Assembly: GCA_900119285.1 (NCBI GenBank)
Contig: FPIT01000003.1
Location: 248,001-312,000 of the forward strand
Source: Prevotellaceae bacterium HUN156
GTDB lineage: Bacteria; Bacteroidota; Bacteroidia; Bacteroidales; Bacteroidaceae
Direction: 5' to 3'
DNA: 64,000 bases
Shown: positions 10,187-17,796 of the stretch, piece by piece
Layout of the letters: each line of letters starts with the position of its first letter
Numbering within the stretch: position 1 is the stretch's first letter
Notes under the pieces: model-generated
What the model saw: only the letters and a program-made list of their open reading frames with translations
Database searches by the model: none
What the model was told of the DNA's origin: nothing
Made by a program: the position numbers and the translations under genes

Positions 10187-10860
10187 CTATTCCTTTGCCG
10201 TAACCCACGAGGGAGTTATCCGTAACACACGATGCCCTTTGCCGTAACACACGCACGGCTTAGCCTGATACAGCCTTCTATCAGCCTTATACGCCCTGTT
10301 TATTAGCCTCATTCGTTCGCATAATAGCCTAATACGCAAGGAAAGCCGTACGACTTTTCGCAAGCTCTTTACCACTTTCTCAAAAGCCGTACGAGTTTCT
10401 GAGAGCACAAGCGTGACAATTGAGACAATTAGGACAGCATTTTTCTGCATACCAAGTAGCGGAGAAGAATAGTAATAAGAATAATAGTAAGAATATAGAT
10501 AATATACTTATTAAAATATATTTACTACAACAATCATATATATACCTATAATTATAATTCCAATTATCTTCTAAGCGTGTAAGCGTGTAAAAATTGGGGT
10601 GTCCTTTGTCCCAATTGTCACGCTTAGTCTTTTCGAATAGTTGTTGTTTAGCACTTCAATAGTTATTATATTGACCCTCAATAGTTATTGTATTGGACAT
10701 CAATAGTTATTGTATTGCGATGCAAAAGTGCCACTTTCGTGAGCCTCAATTTCGTTTGAAGCCTACATCTGATGAGTTTGCACGCATAATTCGATGAGTT
10801 TGCACGCATAATCCTCATCGAATTTACGCATAATCCTCTTGGCAAAAAAGGACAGCAAAA
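10187..10860. repeat. Repeat-rich intergenic spacer
   Basis: No credible gene was found from 10151 to 11237. This part holds: repeats of gccgtaac(a/c)cac (10196-10255); two agccgtacga copies (10342 and 10385); a long inverted repeat with arms 10409-10436 and 10600-10625 (one mismatch and a 2-nt gap); three copies of caatagttattgtattg or a close variant (about 10660-10716); and two copies of gatgagtttgcacgcataat (10771-10790 and 10793-10812). Several of these recur at 33.9-34.5 kb. Confidence 0.7.
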
Positions 10861-10875
10861 TAGTTAGGAAAAACC

Positions 10876-10906
10876 TTGCATTTCGACAAAAAAAATTGTA
10901 CCTTTG
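10876..10906 (+). promoter_or_regulatory. Bacteroidota-type promoter
   Basis: TTG at 10876-10878, a 20-nt spacer and TACCTTTG at 10899-10906 match the housekeeping Bacteroidota promoter. It would transcribe the large hairpin at 10962-11088 and then the small gene at 11238. Confidence 0.7.
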
Positions 10907-10961
10907 CATGTAAATATGAAGGAGTATATAAACATACAAAAAATCATAAACAAGAGATTGA

Positions 10962-11088
10962 TGACAGGTGACGCGGTGACAGCAGTTTTTATAAACTCTA
11001 CGCGTACCGCGCGAACTTACTATTCGTGCGCACGCATACGCGGTACGCGTAGACTTTTAGATTTTATGTGTCATCGTGTCACCTGTCA
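10962..11088 (+). ncRNA. Large two-tier hairpin in the leader of the gene at 11238
   Basis: An outer 19-bp stem (10962-10980 with 11070-11088) has 17 Watson-Crick pairs; the two others would be G-U in RNA. It encloses a perfect 14-bp stem, ctacgcgtaccgcg (10998-11011) with cgcggtacgcgtag (11039-11052). A good promoter lies 56 nt upstream, so the hairpin should be transcribed. It may be a structured leader, a small RNA or a repeat element; the sequence does not decide between these. Confidence 0.45.
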
Positions 11089-11237
11089 CCACCACAGAAT
11101 AGAACACACTTAAAATATTCACAACACAACCTCTAAAAACACAGTAAAACGAAAATACATGAAGCCAAATCATAACCAGGAATCAAAAACCAGTCCCCAT
11201 GATTCTGTAGAACTCAAATTTATAATTCCATTTTAAA

Positions 11238-11522
11238 ATGAAAAGAGAAGAATTAATTAAAAAATTATCAGAAATAGGGATTGGCGCTAATCACTATTCC
11301 TTGTATGGAAGTCTTGAACCTGATAGGATAGTATTATACCAGAACTATTCCAAATGGGAAGTATTCTATTTTAGCGAACGAGGAACAAGAGAAGACTTTC
11401 ATGTCTTCCCCTCAGAAGATCTAGCATGTCAATATATTTTTAATATGCTTAGAGATGAAATGCTCTTTTGGAAGAAAATCGAAGAAGAAAAGAAAAAGCG
11501 GAAATCATGCGAAAACCAATGA
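11238..11522 (+). CDS. Small hypothetical protein, possibly an orphan immunity protein
   Basis: A 94-aa cytoplasmic protein without signal or membrane segment. The pattern of N-terminal helix (REELIKKLSEIGI), NHYSLYGSL, then WEVFYFSERGTREDFHVFPSEDLAC and a basic helical C-terminus recalls small immunity proteins of polymorphic toxin systems (I think of the Imm59 group, from memory and unverified). No toxin gene is adjacent, so if this is right it is an orphan. The gene is AT-rich compared with the PUL upstream. It is preceded by a long structured leader and followed by a clear terminator, so it forms its own transcript. Confidence 0.6.
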   Translation: MKREELIKKLSEIGIGANHYSLYGSLEPDRIVLYQNYSKWEVFYFSERGTREDFHVFPSEDLACQYIFNMLRDEMLFWKKIEEEKKKRKSCENQ

Positions 11523-11578
11523 TTATGATGTAGCGAGAATCATAGGGACAGATTATAGATTCCTTAGATCATTCAAAT

Positions 11579-11615
11579 AATAAGAGCTGCCCAACAGAGC
11601 AGCTCTTATTTATTT
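11579..11615 (+). terminator. Terminator after the small immunity-like gene
   Basis: A perfect 12-bp stem, aataagagctgc (11579-11590) with gcagctcttatt (11599-11610), 8-nt loop, followed by tatttt. Confidence 0.8.
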
Positions 11616-11619
11616 TCCG

Positions 11620-11641
11620 CAGACCAGGGGACTCTGGTCTG
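11620..11641. repeat. REP-like hairpin next to the transposase remnant
   Basis: cagaccag (11620-11627) pairs with ctggtctg (11634-11641). The motif agaccag...ctgatct recurs imperfectly at 11779-11803 at the end of the RAYT remnant, so the two may be the ends of a REP/MITE-like unit of about 185 bp. Confidence 0.5.
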
Positions 11642-11724
11642 TTATAAATGATTAAAAATCTTATAACGTTAGCAGGAGTGTTCCGGTTATTGTGTACCTT
11701 TGTTGTGTATAATTGTATGTCACC

Positions 11725-11805
11725 ATGCCTAGACAGTCACGGAAGAGCAGTAATACTGGAATATACCATGTAATGCGCAGACCAGAGAACCGTCCCCTGA
11801 TCTAA
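11725..11805 (+). pseudogene. N-terminal remnant of a RAYT / Y1 (IS200-like) transposase
   Basis: The 26 codons from ATG 11725 read MPRQSRKSSNTGIYHVMRRP and then ENRPLI before a stop at 11803-11805. This is the conserved N-terminus of REP-associated tyrosine transposases (typically MPR-x-R-K-x-S-x-T-G-I-Y-H-V-M). The HUH histidines and catalytic tyrosine are missing, so it is a dead fragment. No further transposase sequence follows. Confidence 0.65.
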
Positions 11806-11891
11806 TGAGAAAGAATATCACAGGACAAATCTTTTTATTGATAGAAGGAATTTTTTGACAGAAATATTCTCTCTGTTTGGGAATAATTTGC

Positions 11892-11899
11892 TACCTTTG
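11892..11899 (+). promoter_or_regulatory. -7 element before the gene at 11959
   Basis: TACCTTTG at 11892-11899, about 60 nt before the start codon. The -33 TTG is less clear (TTG candidates lie nearer than usual). Confidence 0.55.
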
Positions 11900-11958
11900 C
11901 ATGTCCTTAAAGGGATTTCTAACACACAAAAACAACAAAAACTAAATCAAAAAACAAG

Positions 11959-13503
11959 ATGAAAAAATTGTTTACTCTTTTTTTAATGGCATTAGCCACT
12001 ACCTGCATGTTTGCAGGTTGGCAGCCGAGTGATAACGCAAAGATTCGCCTGGATCAGGCGGGAGTAAGTGGACAAATTCAGCTGAAAGCTTTACGTACAC
12101 CAGAAGGTAAGACGGTGATGACGTGGCTGCGATGGACGCCGGGGGCCGATGAGACATCTACTGGCTACTATCTGTATATGCAGGTCCTCGATGTTGATGG
12201 TACACCGCTCTTGGGTGACGGAGGCGTAGTAGTGGATGGTCATCAAACAGCCAGTTATACTACTGACTATGGATTGGCACTGGCACAGAATGGCGATATC
12301 ATAATGACCTATACTGATACACGAACAAGTGATGAAGATGAGGAGATATCTACACTCTACGTTTATCGCTATAACCAGCAGGGACAGCCAGTGTGGAGCG
12401 CTGATGGCATACAGTTGACTGCAGTATCGGAGAATCCTAATGGTTACGATATGGAACCTCTTGTATGCGTTAGCGGTGAGAATATCTATGTTGGATTATA
12501 CCATACAGAGGGACGAAAGGATAATTTCCAATTGCTGCGCTTCAACAATGATGGAACGCTGGCATGGAGCGCAAATAAGGTGTTTGGAGCCATGATTGCT
12601 GTGATGAAGCCTTGTGTGGATGGCGATTTATACCTTATATATGATAATGCAGCCAAAGGATTGGATGCACAGCGCATCAATAAGGATGGTGAGAACGTGT
12701 GGGGAGAACCTGTAACTATTGAGGAAGAGGCGCTCTCTTCTGGCAGGTATATTCCTGCTCCCGAGTGTACGCCTGACGGCAATGGCGGTTTGGCTATTAC
12801 TTACAGAAAGTTGCAGAACTGGAGCGGCTATCAGGTGGTAAACCATCTCAGTGCTGATGGCACAGTACTGAGCAAGGCCGTTAGTTGCAATGGTAGTACC
12901 GGTGGCGATGCAGGAAGTGCTGTGATTGGTGCGCGTGGCGACAAAGCGCTCGTGGCATGGCAATACAGAGATGCTGTTTATCAGTTGAATGTGAATCTGC
13001 TGAGTGCCGACGGCAGTTATGCTTGGCAGGGTGCTAAGGAGTATGGCATTGCTTATGGTTGTAACGAACAGTGGGGATTCCATCCAGTAGCTATTATTCC
13101 CTTGGCTAATGCGTGGGTAGTTATCTATAATGACCTCACATCGTGGAATGGTGGTAATTTAATGGTGAGCAAAATCAATGATGCAGGTGAGACACTGTGG
13201 TCTAAGCAGATTGCAGAGGAGAACCTCAGCGTGAAGAGCATTGTTGTTACCAGCGATGATAAGAATGCCTACATCTTCTATTCTCAGGAGGCTCAGGATA
13301 ACGACGACAGTACTGGCGGTATGTTCGCGATGTGTGTGGATATATCTAAAGAGGCTACAGACATCCAGTCGGTAAAAGACAATGAGCGTGGAACAAAGGG
13401 TACTGCTTACGACCTGCAGGGACGTCGCCTGAGTAATCCTCACGGATTATATATTGAGAGAAGTGCCGATGGTAGTTCTAGAAAAGTGCTTTTGAATCGC
13501 TAA
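11959..13503 (+). CDS. Secreted beta-propeller-like protein with a C-terminal sorting-like tail
   Basis: A 514-aa exported protein with a type I signal peptide (MKKLFTLFLMALATTCMFA). The body consists of repeated blade-like segments of the kind 'VWSADGIQLT', 'LAWSANKVFG', 'NVWGEPVTI' and 'YAWQGAKEYG', which suggests a beta-propeller. The C-terminus (AYDLQGRRLSNPHGLYIER, then ...KVLLNR) resembles the short tails of Prevotella exported proteins that look like type IX secretion sorting domains. I do not recognise a catalytic family. It is a single-gene transcript with its own promoter and a weak terminator. Confidence 0.75.
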   Translation: MKKLFTLFLMALATTCMFAGWQPSDNAKIRLDQAGVSGQIQLKALRTPEGKTVMTWLRWTPGADETSTGYYLYMQVLDVDGTPLLGDGGVVVDGHQTASYTTDYGLALAQNGDIIMTYTDTRTSDEDEEISTLYVYRYNQQGQPVWSADGIQLTAVSENPNGYDMEPLVCVSGENIYVGLYHTEGRKDNFQLLRFNNDGTLAWSANKVFGAMIAVMKPCVDGDLYLIYDNAAKGLDAQRINKDGENVWGEPVTIEEEALSSGRYIPAPECTPDGNGGLAITYRKLQNWSGYQVVNHLSADGTVLSKAVSCNGSTGGDAGSAVIGARGDKALVAWQYRDAVYQLNVNLLSADGSYAWQGAKEYGIAYGCNEQWGFHPVAIIPLANAWVVIYNDLTSWNGGNLMVSKINDAGETLWSKQIAEENLSVKSIVVTSDDKNAYIFYSQEAQDNDDSTGGMFAMCVDISKEATDIQSVKDNERGTKGTAYDLQGRRLSNPHGLYIERSADGSSRKVLLNR

Positions 13504-13538
13504 GGATTGCACTTATTCATTTTACCTCATATTAATAA

Positions 13539-13582
13539 AAGCTGCGTCAGTGTGTGTGTTCATTGGCGCAGTTTCGATTTTT
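13539..13582 (+). terminator. Probable weak terminator
   Basis: aagctgcgtca (13539-13549) pairs with tggcgcagttt (13564-13574) with two non-Watson-Crick positions, and is followed by cgattttt. Confidence 0.45.
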
Positions 13583-13627
13583 CTCTGGGAATCATCGGGA
13601 TTGGTTTTAGATTCCTCTACGAAAAAC

Positions 13628-13658
13628 TTGGCGGATTCGGGAAAAATGTTTACCTTTG
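13628..13658 (+). promoter_or_regulatory. Promoter of the gene at 13686
   Basis: TTG 13628-13630, 20-nt spacer, TACCTTTG 13651-13658; the start codon is 27 nt downstream. The spacer contains ATTCGGGAAAA, also present in the pdxB promoter. Confidence 0.75.
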
Positions 13659-13685
13659 CAATGAAATTAAAAATCAACACAGACA

Positions 13686-14882
13686 ATGAAAACAACACAC
13701 ACATTCTGCTTATGCTGCTTGCTGCTTATGGTAACAGCGACTTCTCTATTTGCACAAAAGAACCCTCAGCGTGGATATATTGTGATGAAGGGTGACACCA
13801 TAGCGGGAACCATAGATTTCTTGTCAAGAAAGAAATGTGCCGAAACTTGCTTATTCCTGAAAGATGGCGAAACGGAATATCGGGCTTACTCACCGAAGGA
13901 TATCTCTGCATATTCACTGTTGGATAATACGGTATGCTTTGAAAGCAAGACATATACTATCGATGGTGAGGCGCAGATCTTGTTTGCAGAGTGCTTGTTG
14001 AAAGGCTGTGTAAGCGTATTCCGATATGAGGAGAGCTCTAGCGATGTGATGTTCTTTCTGGAGGATGGCAACGGGAAGGTAGCCGTTGTGAAAGAAATAG
14101 ACTATCTGGACCAGATGACACCGGAGGATGCAAACGTCAAGAAGCACCAGGTCTTAGACCCTGCGCTGGAGATGTTGTCAGAGAGTCAACAGACGATGAA
14201 TCGCCTATGGAATGCCCAGTTAACGGCAAGCAATATAGTAGCAATTGTTCGTGACTACAACAAGCAATATTGCGAAGGCTATAAGGAATCTATAGTCTTT
14301 GAATATAAAGCCAAGAACTCCTCTTCGTCAAAGCTGCATTTCACGATGGAGGCTGGTCTGTTTAATACATCCTATGACCTTACTTCAGATCTTCAGCCCA
14401 AGACGAAAGCACTGAAGTTTGGTGTTGGTGCTGAATGGTTCTTTCCACGTGTTGACAATCGCTTGTCGCTACAGGTGATGGCTTCATATTATAAGAGCAG
14501 CACTACTGTGACATATATTTATGAAGAAAGTGATGTAACTGTAACAAAGGAATTGGAAGACCAGACAGTTACTGTGCTCTGTGGCGTGAACTATACCTTT
14601 TGGCCGAAGGAGCGCATCACACCTATTGTTAGTGGTGGTATCACCCTTCCTTTCGGCTTGTCTGATTTAGGTTCACCAGATGCCTTTGATAATGATAAAG
14701 CGAAGGATACCTCAGTTAAGCTATTGCCTATCAACCTCTGTTTGTATATAGGAGGAGGAATAGATTTCAAAATTCTTAATCATCATCTGCGTGCAATTGC
14801 GAGATATGAGTTGCCTATCAGAAAAGGTTATTCAGATACTATCAAGCCAAGTACATTCGTTGGCGTATCGGTAGTAATCTAA
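13686..14882 (+). CDS. Outer-membrane beta-barrel family protein
   Basis: A 398-aa exported protein of unknown role with a signal peptide ending at SLFAQ (about residue 24). The N-terminal half (GYIVMKGDTIAGTIDFLSRKK, SPKDISAYSL) is of the type seen in Bacteroidota exported proteins that begin with a 'GYIV...GDTI.G.IDF' domain. From about residue 210 the sequence alternates in the manner of a porin-like barrel (FTMEAGLFNTSYDL, KFGVGAEWFFPRVDNRLSLQVMASYY, TFVGVSVVI at the C-terminus). The start is fixed by the promoter just upstream. It is monocistronic. Confidence 0.75.
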   Translation: MKTTHTFCLCCLLLMVTATSLFAQKNPQRGYIVMKGDTIAGTIDFLSRKKCAETCLFLKDGETEYRAYSPKDISAYSLLDNTVCFESKTYTIDGEAQILFAECLLKGCVSVFRYEESSSDVMFFLEDGNGKVAVVKEIDYLDQMTPEDANVKKHQVLDPALEMLSESQQTMNRLWNAQLTASNIVAIVRDYNKQYCEGYKESIVFEYKAKNSSSSKLHFTMEAGLFNTSYDLTSDLQPKTKALKFGVGAEWFFPRVDNRLSLQVMASYYKSSTTVTYIYEESDVTVTKELEDQTVTVLCGVNYTFWPKERITPIVSGGITLPFGLSDLGSPDAFDNDKAKDTSVKLLPINLCLYIGGGIDFKILNHHLRAIARYELPIRKGYSDTIKPSTFVGVSVVI

Positions 14883-14891
14883 GGCAATTGT

Positions 14892-14922
14892 TTGGAAGAT
14901 TCGGGAAAAGTGTGTATTTTTG
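14892..14922 (+). promoter_or_regulatory. Promoter of pdxB
   Basis: TTG 14892-14894, 20-nt spacer and TATTTTTG 14915-14922; the start codon is 25 nt downstream. The spacer contains ATTCGGGAAAA. Confidence 0.7.
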
Positions 14923-14947
14923 CAGCAATAAATAAACATCTAAGGGA

Positions 14948-15955
14948 ATGATGAAGATAGTAATAGACGATAAGATACCATATATACAAGAAAAGATAGC
15001 GCTGTTGGCTGACGAGGTGGTGTTCTTGCCTGGAGCAGGCATCGAGGCTGACGACGTGAAGGATGCCGACGCACTGGTGGTGCGCACCCGTACTCGATGC
15101 GACGAGAAACTGTTGGCTGGTAGCAAGGTGCAGTTTGTGGCTACGGCAACAATAGGCTTCGACCATATTGATACACACTATATGAAGGAGGCAGGCATCC
15201 AGTGGACTAACTGTCCGGGATGTAATGCGAGTTCGGTGGCTCAGTATTTGGAGTGCACACTGCTGCTGTTGCAACAAAAGAAAGGACTGAATCTGAAAGG
15301 TACCACAATAGGTGTTGTGGGTTGCGGACATGTAGGAACGAAGGTGAAGGCAGTGGCAGAGCAGTTGGGCATGCGCGTGCTGGTGTGCGACCCTCCATTG
15401 GGTAAGGATGATTTTGTGTCGCTCGATGTGATAGAGCGCGAGGCTGACGTCATCACCTTCCATGTACCCCTGACTCGCGAGGGACAGTATGCTACCTATC
15501 ACATGGCTGATGAGCACTTCTTCCAACGCCTTGCGCACAAACCTTATATTATAAATACCAGTCGTGGCGAGGTGGTGGATAATAAGGCGCTGCTTGTTGC
15601 CTTACAACAACAACTGGTAAGCGATGCTGTGCTCGATGTATGGGAAAACGAACCCCATCTGAACGAGGAGTTGCTGAACAGGGTGTTTATCGGTACCCCA
15701 CACATTGCCGGATACTCGGCAGACGGCAAGGTGAATGCCGACAATATGGTGATTGACGCACTATGCAGCCACTTCCATCTGGAGCATCCTGGCAAGATAT
15801 TGCCCCCATCGCTTCCCAGTGACTTTGTGGACACTGGAAATGCGCTGGATTTCTACAACCCGCTGACGGATAGTGAGAAGCTGAAGGCTGACGCCTCGCA
15901 ATTTGAGGCCATTCGCAACCATTATCCTTTGCGAAGAGAACAAAAAAAGAGATGA
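14948..15955 (+). CDS. pdxB: Erythronate-4-phosphate dehydrogenase (PdxB)
   Basis: The D-2-hydroxyacid dehydrogenase that oxidises 4-phospho-D-erythronate in the DXP-dependent pathway to pyridoxal 5'-phosphate. It is 335 aa, slightly shorter than the roughly 380 aa of the E. coli enzyme. Visible features are the N-terminal PdxB signature (KIVIDDKIPYIQEKI), the NAD-binding glycine motif GVVGCGHVG (about residue 120), and the catalytic Arg/Glu/His in NTSRGEVVD, DVWENEP and GTPHIAGYS. The start is one of two consecutive ATG codons (14948 or 14951). The gene is monocistronic with its own promoter. Confidence 0.9.
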   Translation: MMKIVIDDKIPYIQEKIALLADEVVFLPGAGIEADDVKDADALVVRTRTRCDEKLLAGSKVQFVATATIGFDHIDTHYMKEAGIQWTNCPGCNASSVAQYLECTLLLLQQKKGLNLKGTTIGVVGCGHVGTKVKAVAEQLGMRVLVCDPPLGKDDFVSLDVIEREADVITFHVPLTREGQYATYHMADEHFFQRLAHKPYIINTSRGEVVDNKALLVALQQQLVSDAVLDVWENEPHLNEELLNRVFIGTPHIAGYSADGKVNADNMVIDALCSHFHLEHPGKILPPSLPSDFVDTGNALDFYNPLTDSEKLKADASQFEAIRNHYPLRREQKKR

Positions 15956-16044
15956 GCAGTGTGACAAAATGCAAGAAATAATGCAGAAAACTGCACAATA
16001 AATAGGTATTTGTGCAAATAATAGTGCTTTTTTGCTCTTAAAAT

Positions 16045-16075
16045 TTGCGTAAGTCAATAAAAATGTGTTACTTTG
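16045..16075 (+). promoter_or_regulatory. Promoter of acpP-fabF-rnc
   Basis: TTG 16045-16047, 20-nt spacer and TTACTTTG 16068-16075 (one mismatch to TAnnTTTG). This leaves a leader of about 70 nt before the acpP ATG and argues against any start upstream of 16151. Confidence 0.65.
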
Positions 16076-16150
16076 CACCCGCTAAGCGACTTTTTGGTTG
16101 CGATAAAGGTAAAAAAGATATCAATTATTAACATTTTAAAGAAAAAAATT

Positions 16151-16387
16151 ATGTCAGAAATTGAAAGCAAAGTAAAGGCTATTATCGTAGACAAGCTCGG
16201 TGTTGATGAAGCAGAGGTTAAGCCCGAAGCAAGTTTCACTAACGATCTCGGTGCAGACTCTCTGGATACCGTAGAGCTCATCATGGAGTTCGAGAAGGAG
16301 TTCGGTATCTCTATCCCCGACGACAAGGCTGAGAAGATCGGTACTGTTGGCGACGCTATCTCTTACATCGAGGAGAACGCAAAATAA
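16151..16387 (+). CDS. acpP: Acyl carrier protein
   Basis: The 78-aa acyl carrier protein of fatty acid synthesis. The phosphopantetheine attachment site [10 protein letters not shown] is intact (Ser at about residue 37) and the protein is acidic as expected. ATG 16151 is preferred over upstream in-frame codons because it gives the standard N-terminus ([17 protein letters not shown]) and lies after the promoter. It is followed by fabF and rnc, a conserved order in Bacteroidota. Confidence 0.97.
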   Translation: MSEIESKVKAIIVDKLGVDEAEVKPEASFTNDLGADSLDTVELIMEFEKEFGISIPDDKAEKIGTVGDAISYIEENAK

Positions 16388-16399
16388 TTATTCAATTGA

Positions 16400-16520
16400 T
16401 ATATTGACAATTGACAATTGAGAATTATGATTAGTCTCGGCCTCTTCGTGTTGTCGAATTAATCATAGTTCTCAATCTTTTTCAATGATTGTCAATTATC
16501 AGTTATCAATTAGCAAATAA
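16400..16520. repeat. Heptamer-type repeats and hairpin between acpP and fabF
   Basis: Repeats of the type ttgacaa / ttgagaa flank a 17-bp stem with one mismatch (16417-16433 with 16460-16476); the 26-nt centre is GC-richer. Further gtcaattatcagttatcaatt follows. The stem may attenuate or process the transcript, but the repeat family also occurs elsewhere in this window (39.9, 42.8 and 56.9 kb). Confidence 0.6.
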
Positions 16521-16525
16521 AAGAA

Positions 16526-17788
16526 ATGGAATTAAAAAGAGTAGTAGTAACAGGACTGGGTGCCGTAACACCGCTGGGTAATTCTGTCGAGGAAACTTGG
16601 AAGAATCTGCTGGCTGGTAAGAGCGGAGCAGCCCCTATTACAAGCTTTGATACCACTAACTTCAAGACTAAGTTTGCTTGCGAGGTAAAGGACCTCAACG
16701 TAAACGACTATCTTGATCGCAAAGAGGCCCGTAAGATGGACCGCTACACTCAGTTGGCGCTGATTGCTGCCAAGCAGGCTGTAGAAGACTGCGGCATGGA
16801 TCTGGAGACTGAGGACAAGAACCGCATCGGTGTTGTCTATGGTGTAGGTATCGGTGGTATAAAGACTTTCGAGGAAGAAGTAAAGTACTATGGCCAGCAC
16901 GAGGCTGATGGTCCTAAGTTCAATCCCTTCTTCATCCCTAAGATGATTGCAGATATCGCTGCAGGTCAGATTTCAATTATGTATGGCTTCCATGGCCCCA
17001 ACTATATCACCGCTTCTGCTTGTGCATCTTCTTCAAATGCACTGGCTGATGCCTTCAACCTGATTCGTCTGGGTAAGGCTAACGCTATCGTTGCCGGTGG
17101 TGCTGAGGCTGCTATCTGCGCTACTGGTGTAGGTGGTTTCAACGCTATGCATGCCCTGTCAACTCGCAATGATGAGCCCGAGAAGGCAAGTCGTCCATTC
17201 AGCGCAAGTCGTGATGGATTTATCATGGCTGAGGGTTCAGGCTGTCTGATTCTTGAAGAGCTGGAGCACGCTAAGGCTCGTGGCGCTAAGATCTACGCTG
17301 AGATGGTAGGTGCTGGTATGAGTGCTGACGCTCACCACATTACCGCTTCTCACCCCGAGGGTCTGGGTGCTAAACTCGTAATGCAGAACGCTCTTGAGGA
17401 TGCTGGTATGAAACCTGAGGATATCGACTATATCAACGTACACGGTACTTCTACCCATGTTGGTGATATCTCTGAGGCTAAGGCTATCAAGGAAGTGTTT
17501 GGCGATGCTGCCTTCAAGCTGAATATCTCGTCAACTAAGTCAATGACTGGTCACTTGCTCGGTGCTGCTGGTGCCGTAGAGGCTATGGCTACCGTTCTGG
17601 CTGTTCAGAACGACATCATTCCTCCCACAATCAACCACGAGGATGGTGACGAGGACGAGGAGATTGACTACAACCTCAACTTCACCTTCAACAAGGCTCA
17701 GAAGCGTGAGGTACGCGCTGGACTCAGCAACACCTTTGGTTTTGGTGGTCACAACGCTTGCGTAGTATTCAAAAAGTTTGCAGATTAA
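16526..17788 (+). CDS. fabF: 3-oxoacyl-ACP synthase II
   Basis: Beta-ketoacyl-ACP synthase II (420 aa), which condenses malonyl-ACP with the growing acyl chain. The catalytic triad is visible: Cys at about residue 166 in TASACASS, His in NVHGTSTHVGD and His in KSMTGHLLGAAGA. The glycine-rich C-terminus NTFGFGGHNACVVF is typical. It follows acpP after 138 nt and precedes rnc by 8 nt. Confidence 0.97.
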   Translation: MELKRVVVTGLGAVTPLGNSVEETWKNLLAGKSGAAPITSFDTTNFKTKFACEVKDLNVNDYLDRKEARKMDRYTQLALIAAKQAVEDCGMDLETEDKNRIGVVYGVGIGGIKTFEEEVKYYGQHEADGPKFNPFFIPKMIADIAAGQISIMYGFHGPNYITASACASSSNALADAFNLIRLGKANAIVAGGAEAAICATGVGGFNAMHALSTRNDEPEKASRPFSASRDGFIMAEGSGCLILEELEHAKARGAKIYAEMVGAGMSADAHHITASHPEGLGAKLVMQNALEDAGMKPEDIDYINVHGTSTHVGDISEAKAIKEVFGDAAFKLNISSTKSMTGHLLGAAGAVEAMATVLAVQNDIIPPTINHEDGDEDEEIDYNLNFTFNKAQKREVRAGLSNTFGFGGHNACVVFKKFAD

Positions 17789-17796
17789 TTAAGCAA

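Noticed and set aside
10904..11113. 69-codon open frame downstream of the promoter at 10876
   Set aside because: Its second half is made by the arms of the large hairpin (CARIRGTRRLLDF...); no family resemblance and composition of a repeat. Treated as a leader or RNA instead.
16073..16150. 26-codon N-terminal extension of acpP
   Set aside because: It would begin within the promoter -7 element, and ACPs start at the MSEIE-type sequence at 16151.
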